Assembly: GCA_036526135.1 (NCBI GenBank)
Contig: DATCZA010000010.1
Location: forward strand, 56,310-120,309
Direction of reading: 5' to 3'
From: UBA2965 sp036526135
GTDB taxonomy: Bacteria; Pseudomonadota; Gammaproteobacteria; Pseudomonadales; Azotimanducaceae
Length of the DNA stretch: 64,000 nt
In this document: piece by piece, positions 15,988 through 25,103 of the stretch
Layout of the letters: every line of letters begins with the position of its first letter
How positions within the stretch are numbered: position 1 is the stretch's first letter
Notes under the pieces: model-generated
What the model was told of the DNA's origin: nothing
The model's input: the letters and a program-made list of their open reading frames with translations, nothing else
The model's database searches: none
Position numbers and translations under genes: made by a program

Positions 15988-18110
15988 AGCGCCCGCTCGA
16001 AGAAATCGAGAATCAGATTGAAACGATGAATGGAGACATCGCGCTCCTGAAGTGAATGCTTGGACCCCGGGTAGGCCATCATCTCAAAGGGGAAGTGCCG
16101 GGCCTGAAGCGCCCGGTAGAGCATGGTGCTGTTCGTGTAGAGAACGTTGTCATCGGCCATCCCGTGAATGAGCAGCAGCCTGCCTTTGATCCCGTCGAGA
16201 TGGGGAAATACGCTGCTGGCAGCGTACCCGGAAGCATTGTCTTCGGGGTGCCCGAGATAACGTTCCGTGTAGTGAGTGTCGTAAAGATGCCAGTCGGTCA
16301 CCGGTGCGACCGAAACGCCGGCTTTGAACGACGCAGGGGCCTGGGCCAGGCACATGATGGTCATGTAGCCCCCGTAGCTGTGCCCGAAAACCCCAATGCG
16401 TTCCGGATCAACCCAGTCGAGCGAGCGAAGGAAATCGGCGCCGAGCACCTGGTCTGCCACCTCGACCTTGCCCAGCTGGCGGTGAATGGGCTCTTCGAAC
16501 CCGCGGTCGCGGTTCCCGGAACCCCGGTTGTCCAGCTCGAACACGCCGAACCCGTGCTGGACGAAAAGCTGCAGCAGCGCAGGCGCCCATTCGTTACGCA
16601 CCCGCTGCACGCCTGGCCCGCCGTACACATGCACGATCACCGGACTCTTCTGTCGGCTCCCGTTTGATGGTCGCGTGAGCCGGTAATGCAGGGTCTGGCC
16701 GTCCTCGCAGACGACGGTGCCGAGCTGCGGTGTCACGTGGTGGGTGAGGTAGGGCGCGTAGTTCGAAAGCCCGTCCGCGAGCTCCTGCCCGATGGTGTTC
16801 ACCTGGGGCCCCTCAAGCTTCCTGACCCGACAGGACGGCTGCCGGTCGACGGCGCTGAAGCGGTCGAGAAACTGCTCGCCCCTGAGGTCGACGGTAACCT
16901 CATGCCAGCCTGGCTCCGCCGTCAACCTGACAGGCTCCTCCGGCCCCGAAGCAGCGGACGCGCTGACCGAGTAGAGATGCTGCTCCTGGGGGTTGCCGAA
17001 CCAGCCGGTGAACAGGATGCGGTGCTCATCCGCGTGAAGCACGCGGTTTACCCTTCCCTCGCCGCGAGTCAGCGGCAGCTCCCGGCTCCCGTCACAGAGG
17101 TAGAGATGGCTGTGGCCGTCGCGCTCCGACGTCCAGAGAAAGCGCTCGCCTTCGAGGTAGCGGAAGTTGTCGTGCAGGTTTATCCAGGTGGCCGATCTTT
17201 CTTCCAGCCCGTCTCTGGAGTCCCCCGATACCGGGTCGAAGAAGCGCAACCGCAGTTCCCGTTGATCCCGGCTCTGTGTCTGCACCGCCAGCTCGCTCCC
17301 GGCCCAGTTCACTCTCGCCAGGTAGTCGCTCGGCGTCTGCAGGTACGAAATTTCGGTAACCGCGCCGGACGCCCAGTCCATTACCAGCAGCGCGACGGCC
17401 GCGTTGGCGCCGCCTGCAAACGGATAGCGCTGCTCCACGGTGCGGATCTGATCGGCATCGATCTCCAACCGGTTGGTGACGGGGATGGGCGACTCGTCCA
17501 CTCGGGTGTAGGCGATCCTGGTTCCGTCGGGCGACCACCAGTAGCCGTCGAATCGGTGCATCTCCTCCTGGGCGATGAACTCTGCCGCTCCGTAGGAGAC
17601 GGTGCCCCCGCCATCGTTGGTGATGGCGCGCTCTGACGAAGCTGCGAGATCCCAGCAGAGCAGATTGCCGTCTCTGACATAGGTGATGTGGCGCCCGTCC
17701 GGCGAAAAACGCAGGTCCGTCTGGCGAGTTCCGGCAGGCGTGAACCGATCGACGCGGCCGTTGGCCGTATCCATCAGATAGCCGGCGCCGGCAGCCGTGA
17801 CCAGCACCTTGTCACCGCCGGGGCTGAACGCAAAGCCGGAGATCCCGCCCTGAAACTGGCGGCGGCGTTCGCGTTCGGCTTTTTCGGCCGCCGTCGGGCT
17901 CGATCCCTGGTCGTCAATCTGTCTTGCATCCAGCCAGCAGGCCAGGTCACCGTTGCCGCAATCCAGGCGCCACAGGTCCTGGCGCTCGCGATCGTCTTCG
18001 GCGGTGCGCAGAAATGCCGCCCGGCGGCCGTCAGGAGAGAACTGACCCGCGGCGGGCACGCTGCCCGTCAACGGCGGATCGCTGAAAAGCCGCTCGACGG
18101 TCAGCTTCAT
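15984..18110 (-). CDS. S9 prolyl oligopeptidase-family peptidase, dipeptidyl peptidase IV-like
   Basis: A 708-residue serine peptidase. The N-terminal half (about 30-440) is a DPP-IV-type beta-propeller with repeated FSPDG blades. It includes the QEEMHRFDGYWWSPDG segment, whose Glu-Glu pair holds the substrate N-terminus in DPP-IV enzymes. The C-terminal alpha/beta hydrolase domain has Ser578 in GHSYGGY, Asp653/654 in HGMADDNV and His685 in GSKHSL. The predicted activity is release of Xaa-Pro dipeptides. No signal peptide is visible, so it is probably cytoplasmic. The start overlaps the pepQ stop (ATGA), linking release of Xaa-Pro with its cleavage. Confidence 0.93.
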   Translation of the reverse strand: MKLTVERLFSDPPLTGSVPAAGQFSPDGRRAAFLRTAEDDRERQDLWRLDCGNGDLACWLDARQIDDQGSSPTAAEKAERERRRQFQGGISGFAFSPGGDKVLVTAAGAGYLMDTANGRVDRFTPAGTRQTDLRFSPDGRHITYVRDGNLLCWDLAASSERAITNDGGGTVSYGAAEFIAQEEMHRFDGYWWSPDGTRIAYTRVDESPIPVTNRLEIDADQIRTVEQRYPFAGGANAAVALLVMDWASGAVTEISYLQTPSDYLARVNWAGSELAVQTQSRDQRELRLRFFDPVSGDSRDGLEERSATWINLHDNFRYLEGERFLWTSERDGHSHLYLCDGSRELPLTRGEGRVNRVLHADEHRILFTGWFGNPQEQHLYSVSASAASGPEEPVRLTAEPGWHEVTVDLRGEQFLDRFSAVDRQPSCRVRKLEGPQVNTIGQELADGLSNYAPYLTHHVTPQLGTVVCEDGQTLHYRLTRPSNGSRQKSPVIVHVYGGPGVQRVRNEWAPALLQLFVQHGFGVFELDNRGSGNRDRGFEEPIHRQLGKVEVADQVLGADFLRSLDWVDPERIGVFGHSYGGYMTIMCLAQAPASFKAGVSVAPVTDWHLYDTHYTERYLGHPEDNASGYAASSVFPHLDGIKGRLLLIHGMADDNVLYTNSTMLYRALQARHFPFEMMAYPGSKHSLQERDVSIHRFNLILDFFERAL

Positions 18111-19459
18111 AGATTGGCGAAGGCGTTTCGCGTCAGGTTCTCGACTCCGTTCGTGCCCACCAACACGTTGTCTTCGATGCGAATACCGCCGTGGGGCAGA
18201 AAGGCGTCCACGCGGTCCCAGTTGACGACGTGGGCGTGCTCGCTTGCGGAGAGTTCCTTCAACAGCTTGGGAATGAAGTAGATGCCCGGCTCGATGGTGA
18301 AGACCTGGCCGGATTCGACGGTGCGTGTCAGGCGCAGCGCCGGGTAGACGTCTGGCGGTGCGTTGAGTCCCCCGGTCGGGCTGGTCTGCTGGCCGCCCAC
18401 ATCGTGGGTCTGAATCCCGAGCAGGTGGCCGAGGCCGTGAGGCAGAAAGGTCCGGGTGATGCCCAGCTCGAAGGCGGCCTCCGCGGAGCAGGCCACGAGC
18501 CCGTGCGCGGCGAGCAGCCCGCCGAGCCTCTGGTGCATGTCCTCATGAAGCGCCAGGTAATTCTGGCCGATTCGGATCGAGCCAATGAGCTCCTGCTGGG
18601 TCGCGTCCAGATCGGCGATCAGCGCCGCAAAAGCTTCATTGCCGGTCGCCTGGGTGGCGGAGGCGTAGGTCCGTGTCACGTCGCTGGCGTAACACCGATG
18701 CCGGGCGCCGGCATCGATGAGGAAGCTGTGGCGGGCAGCCGGTGGTTGCCGGTCGTAGTGCTGGTAGTGCAGGACTCCCGCGTGCTCGTTCAGCGCCACG
18801 ATGTTCGGATAGGGCACGTCCGCCTCTGTCTGCTCGGATGCTTCGAGGTATCGCAGGTGAATTTCGAACTCGCTGGCGCCGCCATGGAAAGCTTCGCCGG
18901 CCGCCTTGTGCCCCAATACGGCCTTTCGCGTCGCCTCGCGCATGCAGGCCAGTTCGAAACCGGTCTTGTAGGCGCGCTGGTAATGAATTCGATTAACCAG
19001 CTGTGCGGGGTTTGACTCGGCGACCGGCAGGTTTCCGGGCAGATCTTCGCCGATGAAGGCTACGCGGTTGAGCTGCTGCGCCCGGGTCATGGCGGCGTCG
19101 GCGAGGGTATCCGGGTCGGGAAAGACCTCGATGGACATGAACGCGTTCAGATGGTCGGGGGCTTTGGGAGGCTGGTGCCAGTAGTCGTCGGGTTGATGAA
19201 AGAAGAGCTGCGCTTGTCCGTCCGCGGTGATCAGGATCAGGCTCCCCTCGCAGTCGTCGTCGCCCAGCCACTGCGCCAGATGGGGGTTGGCCCGGAAAGT
19301 CGGTGCCTGGTCGTCGAGGAAATAGGTCCTTGCACGGCCGGCTGCGATGAGCGCGCCATCGAACGCGGACGCCGTCAGCGCATCGGACCAGCGCCGCGAG
19401 AGCTCGCCAACATGCTCGGCGAACAGCGGAGTGTCCAGGCTGGGTTCCGTGGCGGTCAT
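18107..19459 (-). CDS. pepQ: Xaa-Pro dipeptidase PepQ (M24B)
   Basis: A 450-residue pita-bread metalloprotease that splits Xaa-Pro dipeptides, close in length to E. coli PepQ (443). The dinuclear metal ligands are visible: Asp249 and Asp260 in LIDAGARHRCYASDVTRTY, the HGLGHLLGIQTHDVGG block, Glu390 in FTIEPGIYFIP and Glu429 in GGIRIEDN. The frame is open upstream to 19561, but ATG 19459 gives the family N-terminus and clears the divergent promoter region. First gene of a three-gene operon with the DPP-IV-like peptidase and the GNAT protein. Confidence 0.93.
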   Translation of the reverse strand: MTATEPSLDTPLFAEHVGELSRRWSDALTASAFDGALIAAGRARTYFLDDQAPTFRANPHLAQWLGDDDCEGSLILITADGQAQLFFHQPDDYWHQPPKAPDHLNAFMSIEVFPDPDTLADAAMTRAQQLNRVAFIGEDLPGNLPVAESNPAQLVNRIHYQRAYKTGFELACMREATRKAVLGHKAAGEAFHGGASEFEIHLRYLEASEQTEADVPYPNIVALNEHAGVLHYQHYDRQPPAARHSFLIDAGARHRCYASDVTRTYASATQATGNEAFAALIADLDATQQELIGSIRIGQNYLALHEDMHQRLGGLLAAHGLVACSAEAAFELGITRTFLPHGLGHLLGIQTHDVGGQQTSPTGGLNAPPDVYPALRLTRTVESGQVFTIEPGIYFIPKLLKELSASEHAHVVNWDRVDAFLPHGGIRIEDNVLVGTNGVENLTRNAFANL

Positions 19460-19559
19460 TGCGGGCGCAAGTATACGTGAACTGCTCGCATTGCTCTCCA
19501 CCCGCAGTTGAACTCGTGATAGATTGCTCTGCTGAGCAAACGCACTTTCCGGAGGACTC
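19460..19559. promoter_or_regulatory. Divergent control region between pepQ and the molybdenum hydroxylase operon
   Basis: One hundred bases separate the two divergent starts. GGAGG at 19551-19555 is a strong ribosome-binding site for the rightward operon. The stretch CTCTGCTGAGCAAA and the A+T-richer GATAGATTGCTC before it may hold a promoter, but no -35/-10 pair is convincing. No operator dyad was recognised. Confidence 0.4.
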
Positions 19560-20438
19560 ATGGCAGGATTTGCCTACGTGGCGCCGTCCAGCATTGACGA
19601 GGCGGTGGCCGTGCTGGCCGAGCATGCAGGGCAGGGGCTGAAGGCCCAGGTCATAGCGGGCGGCACCGATCTGCTCGTGCAGATGCGATCGCTGAACAAG
19701 GCCGCTCGGACGATCGTCGATATCAAGAAGATCGGCGAGACCGGACGCCTGGACATTGGCGCCGACGAGACGTTCATCGGCGCCGGCATCTGCTGCGCAG
19801 CGCTGCACGAAAGCGACGAGCTCAAAGCCCTGTTTCCCGGGCTGCTCGAATCCGCCGACCTGATCGGCTCCACCCAGATCCAGGGACGCGCGACCCTCGG
19901 GGGGAACCTGTGCAACGCCTCCCCTGCGGGGGACACCATTCCGGCAATGATCGCCAACGCAGGCGTCTGCGTGATAGCCGGACCCGGTGGGCGTCGCGAG
20001 CTGCCGGTCGAGGATTTCGTCGTCGGTGTGGGCCGCAACGCGCTGCAGGACGGCGAGTTTCTGGTGGGCCTCAAGTTTCCCAACCCCAAGGCAGCCACTG
20101 CGGATGCGTACCTGCGGTTCATTCCGCGCACCGAGATGGACATCGCCGTGGCGGGGGCCGGCGTGCGGATCACGCTGGACGCCGACGGGACCTGCACGGA
20201 AGCGCGAGTGGCCATAGGTGCCGTCGCGCCCACGGCCATTTTGGTTCCAGCCGCGGCCAGCGCCCTGGTGGGTTCCAAGGTCGATGCCGGCGCCCTCGAC
20301 GCTGCCGCTGCCGCATGCTCGCAAGCGGCGTCCCCCATCACCGACAAACGTGGAACGATCGAGTATCGACGCAGGGTCGTCGGCGTGCTCTGCAAACGTG
20401 CCGGCGCCATTGCCCGGGATCGAGCCATCAGCCGTTAG
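19560..20438 (+). CDS. Molybdenum hydroxylase (xanthine dehydrogenase family), FAD subunit
   Basis: A 292-residue medium subunit carrying FAD, which passes electrons from the iron-sulfur subunit to the final acceptor. It begins with the family's F-x-Y-x-x-P-x-S-x-x-E-A motif. The FAD-binding AGGTDLLVQM is at about 41-50 and TLGGNLCNASPAGD at about 115-128, with the CO dehydrogenase flavoprotein C-terminal domain after about 180. ATG 19560 follows GGAGG. It is the first of three subunit genes, then a MoaD-like gene. The gene order FAD, 2Fe-2S, Mo is the CoxMSL-type order. Confidence 0.92.
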   Translation: MAGFAYVAPSSIDEAVAVLAEHAGQGLKAQVIAGGTDLLVQMRSLNKAARTIVDIKKIGETGRLDIGADETFIGAGICCAALHESDELKALFPGLLESADLIGSTQIQGRATLGGNLCNASPAGDTIPAMIANAGVCVIAGPGGRRELPVEDFVVGVGRNALQDGEFLVGLKFPNPKAATADAYLRFIPRTEMDIAVAGAGVRITLDADGTCTEARVAIGAVAPTAILVPAAASALVGSKVDAGALDAAAAACSQAASPITDKRGTIEYRRRVVGVLCKRAGAIARDRAISR

Positions 20439-20463
20439 GAGCCAGACAGGAAGTTTTCAGACT

Positions 20464-20943
20464 ATGAGCAAGATCAAGGTAGAAACGTCGATCAACGGCG
20501 AAACGGTTGAGTTCCTCTGCGAGCCCCAGCAGACGCTGCTGGAGGTGCTCCGGGAAGATTTGTCGCGGCTTGGGACCAAGGAGGGCTGCGGGACGGGAGA
20601 CTGCGGCGCCTGCAGCGTGCTGCTCAACGATCGGCTGGTGTGCTCGTGCCTCGTGCTGGCCGTCGAGTCGGAGGGGGCCGAGGTGACCACCATCGAGGGC
20701 ATTGCGGGTGAGAATGGTCTTCACCCCATCCAGCAGAAGTTCCTCGAACACGCAGCCCTCCAGTGCGGCATCTGCACGCCGGGCCTCATCGTTGCGACCA
20801 AATCACTGCTGGACCGCAACCCGAACCCCGACGAGAAGACCATCCGCTACTGGCTGGCCGGCAACCTGTGCCGCTGCACGGGCTATGACAAGATCGTACG
20901 GGCCGTGCAGGCGGCTGCTGAAGAACTGGCGCATCCCGCCTGA
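20464..20943 (+). CDS. Molybdenum hydroxylase, [2Fe-2S] subunit
   Basis: A 159-residue small subunit with two [2Fe-2S] clusters. The N-terminal plant-ferredoxin-type cluster uses Cys42, Cys47, Cys50 and Cys62 or Cys60 (GCGTGDCGAC, then LVCSC). The C-terminal helical cluster uses Cys101, Cys104, Cys136 and Cys138 (CGICTPG, CRCTGY). ATG 20464 is 25 bases after the FAD-subunit stop and gives the expected MSKIKVETSINGE start. The subunit relays electrons from the molybdenum site to FAD. Confidence 0.95.
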   Translation: MSKIKVETSINGETVEFLCEPQQTLLEVLREDLSRLGTKEGCGTGDCGACSVLLNDRLVCSCLVLAVESEGAEVTTIEGIAGENGLHPIQQKFLEHAALQCGICTPGLIVATKSLLDRNPNPDEKTIRYWLAGNLCRCTGYDKIVRAVQAAAEELAHPA

Positions 20944-20980
20944 TTGGCCAACTGAATATCCTCCAGGAGGTTTGAAGAAA

Positions 20981-23233
20981 GTGGCAGAAGCTCATGATTA
21001 TAAAACAATTGGTACTCGGCCGATTCGGCCCGACGGTGTCGACAAAGTCACCGGCCGGGCGCTTTACGGCGCCGACCTGAACCTGCCGAGCATGATCTAC
21101 GGCAAGGTGCTGCGCAGCCCGCATGCCCATGCCAGAATCAAGAGCATCGACCTGAGCAAAGCGCTTGCCATGGAAGGCGTGTACGCGGCGGTTTCCGGGG
21201 CCGACTTCCCGGAGGCAAAGCACGGTGAGATTGGTGGTGAGGGCGGGGGCGACGTCGCCGATCTGGCGAAGAACGTCATGGCCCGCGACAAGGTCCTTTA
21301 TCACGGCCACGCCGTGGCGGCGGTCGCGGCAAAGTCGCTGTCGGTGGCCGACGCGGCGCTGGAGGCCATTGAAGTCGAGTACGAGGTCCTCACGCCCGTT
21401 CTCGATCTCCTGGAGGCCATGAAGGAAGACGCGCCGCTTCTCGACGATCACTGCTTCACCAAAAACCTGCCCGAGACGCCGGACAAACCGAGCAACATCG
21501 CTGCCGTCATGCAGCTGGCCCGGGGCGACGTGGACGAGGGCTTCGCTCAGGCGGATGTCATCGTCGAGGGCGAGTACAACATTCCCATGGCCCATCAGGG
21601 CTACATCGAGCCCCACGCCTGCACGGCGACGGTCAACGAAGGGGGGCAGGCCACCATCTGGTGCTCCACTCAGGGTCACTTCGAGTTCCGATCGATGACG
21701 GCCAAAATGCTCAACATGGAAATCTCCGATCTCAAGTTCATTGCCTCGGAGATCGGCGGCGGCTTTGGCGGGAAGACGGTGGTCTACCTCGAGCCGCTGG
21801 CTGTGCTGCTTGCCAGGAAGTCCCGTCGTCCGGTGAAGATGATGATGACCCGGGAGGAAGTCTTTCGGGCCACCGGACCCACCTCGGGCACCCATTGCCG
21901 GATCAAGGTGGGTGCCAAGCGCGACGGGACCATCACCTCGGCAACAGCCTGGCTGGCGTACGAAGCCGGTGCCTTTGCCGGGGCTCCCATGGGCCCAGGT
22001 GCCATGTCGATCTTCGCGCCCTACGACCTGGAGAACTTCAAAATAGAAGCCTTTGACGTGCTCCTCAACAAACCCAAGGTGGCTGCCTATCGGGCGCCGG
22101 GAGCGCCGCAGTCCATGCACGCCATGGAAGTCGCGCTCGACGATCTGGCGCTCGAGCTCGGAATGGATCCCATCGATCTGAGGATGAAGAACGCGGCGGG
22201 CGAGGGGACGCAGGCTCCGTACGGGCCCAAGTTTCCCCAGATCGGTTTCAAAGAATGCCTGGAGGCCGCAAAAGCCCATCCGAACTACACGAAGCCGTTG
22301 CCTGAGGGTGCTGGCAGGGGTGTTGCGGCCGGCTTCTGGTTCAACGTCGGCATGCAGTCGAGCGCCGAGGTCCACGTCAACGAGGACGGCACCGTGACCG
22401 TCATCGAGGGCAATCCCGACATCGGCGGTTCCAGGGCGTCCATGTGCATGATGGCGTCCGAAACGCTCGGTGTTCCCTACGAGAAGATCAGGGCCCTGGT
22501 GGGCGACACCGAAAGCACCGGATTCTCAAACGTGACGGGCGGAAGCCGGACGACGTTTGCGACGGGAATGGCCGTGGTCCAGGCCTGCGAGGACATCATC
22601 ACCCAGTGCAAAGCCCGAGCGGCCGCAACCTGGGGAATGGACGCCGACCAGGTGGATTGGAAAGACGGTCAGGCGGTGCCGGCACCCGGTGTGAATGCCG
22701 ACGTCACGCCCTTGAGCCTCGCGGACATCGCGGCCAAAGCCGGCAGGACCGGCGGGCCGCTGCTGGGACGCGCATCGCTCAATGCCCAGGGCGCCGGCGC
22801 ATCGTTCTCGGTGAACATCTGCGATCTGCAGGTGGACCCAGAAACGGGCAAAGTCGACGTCTTGGGCTTCACCGCCATCCAGGATGCGGGCAAGGCCATC
22901 CATCCTTCGTACGTCGAAGGCCAGATGCAGGGTGGGGCTGCCCAGGGTATCGGCTGGGCTCTCAATGAGGAATACATCTTCGACGAGAACGGGGTCATGG
23001 AGAACGCCGGGTTCCTGGACTACCGGATTCCGGTGGCATCAGATCTGCCCATGATCGACTGTCACATCGTCGAGGTGCCCAACCCGAGCCATCCGTTTGG
23101 CGTGCGGGGGGTGGGCGAGACGCCCATCGTGGCGCCTCTGGCGGCCACGGCGAATGCGTTCAGAGCGGCAACGGGCGTTCGTGTGAACGACCTGCCGCTG
23201 TCGCCGCCGCGCGTGCTCTCAGCTCTGGATTGA
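20981..23233 (+). CDS. Molybdenum hydroxylase, molybdopterin-binding catalytic subunit
   Basis: A 750-residue large subunit. The N-terminal domain begins with IGTRPIRPDGVDKVTGRALYGAD in outline. The molybdopterin blocks include QGHFEFR, EIGGGFGGKT, the YRAPGAPQ loop and the GVRGVGETP motif with catalytic Glu713. The AYRCSFR-type active-site loop of form I CO dehydrogenase is absent, so this is not a CoxL enzyme. The substrate could be a purine, an aromatic acyl-CoA, an aldehyde or an N-heterocycle; the sequence does not decide. GTG 20981 lies 10 bases after AGGAGG; an in-frame TTG at 20972 is too close to it. Confidence 0.93.
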   Translation: MAEAHDYKTIGTRPIRPDGVDKVTGRALYGADLNLPSMIYGKVLRSPHAHARIKSIDLSKALAMEGVYAAVSGADFPEAKHGEIGGEGGGDVADLAKNVMARDKVLYHGHAVAAVAAKSLSVADAALEAIEVEYEVLTPVLDLLEAMKEDAPLLDDHCFTKNLPETPDKPSNIAAVMQLARGDVDEGFAQADVIVEGEYNIPMAHQGYIEPHACTATVNEGGQATIWCSTQGHFEFRSMTAKMLNMEISDLKFIASEIGGGFGGKTVVYLEPLAVLLARKSRRPVKMMMTREEVFRATGPTSGTHCRIKVGAKRDGTITSATAWLAYEAGAFAGAPMGPGAMSIFAPYDLENFKIEAFDVLLNKPKVAAYRAPGAPQSMHAMEVALDDLALELGMDPIDLRMKNAAGEGTQAPYGPKFPQIGFKECLEAAKAHPNYTKPLPEGAGRGVAAGFWFNVGMQSSAEVHVNEDGTVTVIEGNPDIGGSRASMCMMASETLGVPYEKIRALVGDTESTGFSNVTGGSRTTFATGMAVVQACEDIITQCKARAAATWGMDADQVDWKDGQAVPAPGVNADVTPLSLADIAAKAGRTGGPLLGRASLNAQGAGASFSVNICDLQVDPETGKVDVLGFTAIQDAGKAIHPSYVEGQMQGGAAQGIGWALNEEYIFDENGVMENAGFLDYRIPVASDLPMIDCHIVEVPNPSHPFGVRGVGETPIVAPLAATANAFRAATGVRVNDLPLSPPRVLSALD

Positions 23234-23286
23234 CGGGAATCAACCGGGGACGGAAGTCCCCGGTTCTCCCCGGAGCGCCAGCACCC

Positions 23287-23529
23287 ATGGCCAGAGTCGT
23301 GTTTCCCGAGCACCTGCTTCAGCACACGGGCGGAGAGCGGGAGATCGAGGTGCCCGCGGCCGATTTTCGCGAGCTCCTGATCAACCTCGAAAGGCGTTGG
23401 CCCGAGGCGGGGGCGGTGCTGGAGAAGTGTGCGGTGGCCATCGATGGCCAGATCTATCAGGACGCTTTTCTGGAACCCCTCGAGCCAGACAGCGAGGTCT
23501 TCTTCATGCAGCGAATCGAGGGCGGCTGA
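23287..23529 (+). CDS. MoaD/ThiS-family sulfur carrier protein
   Basis: An 80-residue beta-grasp protein ending in Gly-Gly, the tail that is thiocarboxylated in MoaD and ThiS. The strand pattern (ARVVFPEHLLQHTGG, DFRELLINLERRWP, CAVAIDGQIY, DSEVFFMQRIEGG) and length match MoaD, which carries sulfur for molybdopterin synthase. A frame opens at TTG 23230, but ATG 23287 gives the family length. It lies 53 bases after the molybdenum-subunit stop on the same strand, so it probably serves cofactor supply for this enzyme. No moaE, moeB or xdhC homologue is nearby. It could alternatively carry sulfur for another pathway. Confidence 0.8.
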   Translation: MARVVFPEHLLQHTGGEREIEVPAADFRELLINLERRWPEAGAVLEKCAVAIDGQIYQDAFLEPLEPDSEVFFMQRIEGG

Positions 23530-23538
23530 GCGTCCCTC

Positions 23539-24189
23539 TCAGAGCGCAAGCCCAGTGAGGGAGCCGAGTTCTTCAAGCGCCTGACTTTCCTCGACCACTT
23601 TGATGGTGTGCATGCCCAGGGCACGCGCGGGTTTGAGGTTGACGCCGAGGTCGTCGAGGAACACGGCCTGCTCGGGTCGGACGCCGAGCCGCTCGCACGT
23701 GAGCTCATAAATCCGCGGGTCGGGCTTACGGATCCCCTCGATGCTGGACTCCACCACGAGGTCGAACAGCGCCATGACCCCTTCCATGGCCGCGGCTCGC
23801 GCCCGGTTGCTTGCCATGGCCGGTCCCTGGCCGGACTTGACGTTGTTGGTGATGCACGCCACCTGATACGACACCTTGCAGCTGTGCAGGGCTTCGACCA
23901 TCCTGGGACGCAGCTCGCCCGAGAGCAACTCCAAGACCTTTCTTCCGGGAATGCGGTGCCCCTGCGCGGCGGACTCCCGGGCAAACGCCTCGTCGAACTC
24001 GTTCAGCCCGATGGCGCTGGATTCGAACTGGGCCCATGCGTTGCCATCCGGGTTCGTGGCATTGATGCGGCGGATGAAGTCGGCGGGGATCCCGTGCTCC
24101 GCTTCGAACCGATTGAAGGCCTCGAATGGGCTTGTGGTCAGAACCCCGCCGAAGTCCCAGAGAATCGCGCTGATGGTCATTTGGTCCAT
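23539..24189 (-). CDS. HAD-superfamily hydrolase (subfamily IA, ACAD10/epoxide-hydrolase-like)
   Basis: A 216-residue haloacid dehalogenase-like phosphatase. Motif I is ILWDFGGVLTT: the first Asp (nucleophile) is present, but the usual second Asp is Gly, as in the DFGGV branch that includes the N-terminal domains of soluble epoxide hydrolase and ACAD10. Motif II is ITNN, motif III Lys is in GIRKPDPRIY and motif IV is VFLDDLGVNLKPA. Two ATGs (24189, 24180) are possible starts. It is convergent with the MoaD-like gene, nine bases apart. The substrate is not known. Confidence 0.85.
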   Translation of the reverse strand: MDQMTISAILWDFGGVLTTSPFEAFNRFEAEHGIPADFIRRINATNPDGNAWAQFESSAIGLNEFDEAFARESAAQGHRIPGRKVLELLSGELRPRMVEALHSCKVSYQVACITNNVKSGQGPAMASNRARAAAMEGVMALFDLVVESSIEGIRKPDPRIYELTCERLGVRPEQAVFLDDLGVNLKPARALGMHTIKVVEESQALEELGSLTGLAL

Positions 24190-24308
24190 GGGTTGCTCAG
24201 GAGGCGGCGGATTCTAAATCAATGACCGGGGAGCCTCCACCGCAACGGCTGGTGGGCGCAGGAGGAGTCTGCTAGGTTCTCCCGGTCGCGCAGAGTGGGA
24301 GCAGGCGG

Positions 24309-25094
24309 ATGGACCTTCAGGAAGGTGTGGCAATCGTCACCGGATCGTCTTCGGGTGTGGGTGCGGCCACAGCTCGTCAGCTGGCCGAGCGGGGCGCCCA
24401 CGTGGTCATCAACTATGCGAGCAACGAGGATGGCGCCAGAGCAACCCAGGAAGCCTGCGAAGCGTTCGGGGTGGAAACTGCCGTCGTCCGCGCCAACGTG
24501 GCCGACGACGCCGATTGTCGGCGCCTTGCTGCGACGGCCGAAGAGCGGTGGGGCAGGATAGACGCGTTGGTCAACAATGCGGGGACGACCAAGTTCTGTG
24601 CTCATCATGATCTCGAAGGCCTCGATTCGGACGACTTCATGAACATTTACGGCGTGAACCTGGTGGGCCCCTACCAGATGACGCGGGCGGTCGCGCCGGC
24701 CATGAAACGGGGGGGCAGAGGCAGCATCGTCAACGTCGCCTCCATCGCCGGCGTGACTGGAATCGGAAGCTCCATCGCCTACGCGGCCTCCAAGGGAGCG
24801 CTCGTTACCATGGGCCTGTCGCTCGCCAGAGTCCTCGGCCCCGAGATTCGCGTGAACACGGTCTGTCCCGGGTTCATTCAGGGCGATTGGCTGGAGCAGG
24901 GCATGGGCGCGGAGATCTACGCAAGGACCAAGAAGTTCCTCGAGGAGTCCACGCCTCTGCGCCTGACCACCACGCCGGACACCATTGCCGAGGCCATCGT
25001 TTATTTTCTGAGCGGTGCAGACGTGGTCACGGGAGAGACGCTCATACTGGATGGCGGGCACCATTTGAATCAGATGCCCTTCGCGCGTCGCTGA
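24309..25094 (+). CDS. SDR-family oxidoreductase
   Basis: A 261-residue classical short-chain dehydrogenase: TGSSSGVG at 11-18, NNAG near 88-91, catalytic Ser in VNVASIAG, Tyr and Lys in YAASKGAL, and the C-terminal GETLILDGGHHL. The N-Y-A-S stretch after strand 2 suggests NADP(H). It resembles generic FabG-like 3-oxoacyl reductases or glucose-dehydrogenase-like enzymes; the substrate is not determined. It is a single gene between the divergent HAD gene and the convergent phoU. Confidence 0.85.
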   Translation: MDLQEGVAIVTGSSSGVGAATARQLAERGAHVVINYASNEDGARATQEACEAFGVETAVVRANVADDADCRRLAATAEERWGRIDALVNNAGTTKFCAHHDLEGLDSDDFMNIYGVNLVGPYQMTRAVAPAMKRGGRGSIVNVASIAGVTGIGSSIAYAASKGALVTMGLSLARVLGPEIRVNTVCPGFIQGDWLEQGMGAEIYARTKKFLEESTPLRLTTTPDTIAEAIVYFLSGADVVTGETLILDGGHHLNQMPFARR

Positions 25095-25103
25095 GAAGGT
25101 AAC

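Noticed and set aside
20786..22375. Leftward open frame of 529 codons opposite the molybdenum subunit
   Set aside because: High-GC antisense frame; composition and lack of motifs indicate a shadow of the conserved gene.
20981..23233. Carbon monoxide dehydrogenase (CoxL) identity suggested by the subunit order
   Set aside because: The form I active-site loop with Cys (AYRCSFR type) is absent; the loop reads YRAPGAPQ.
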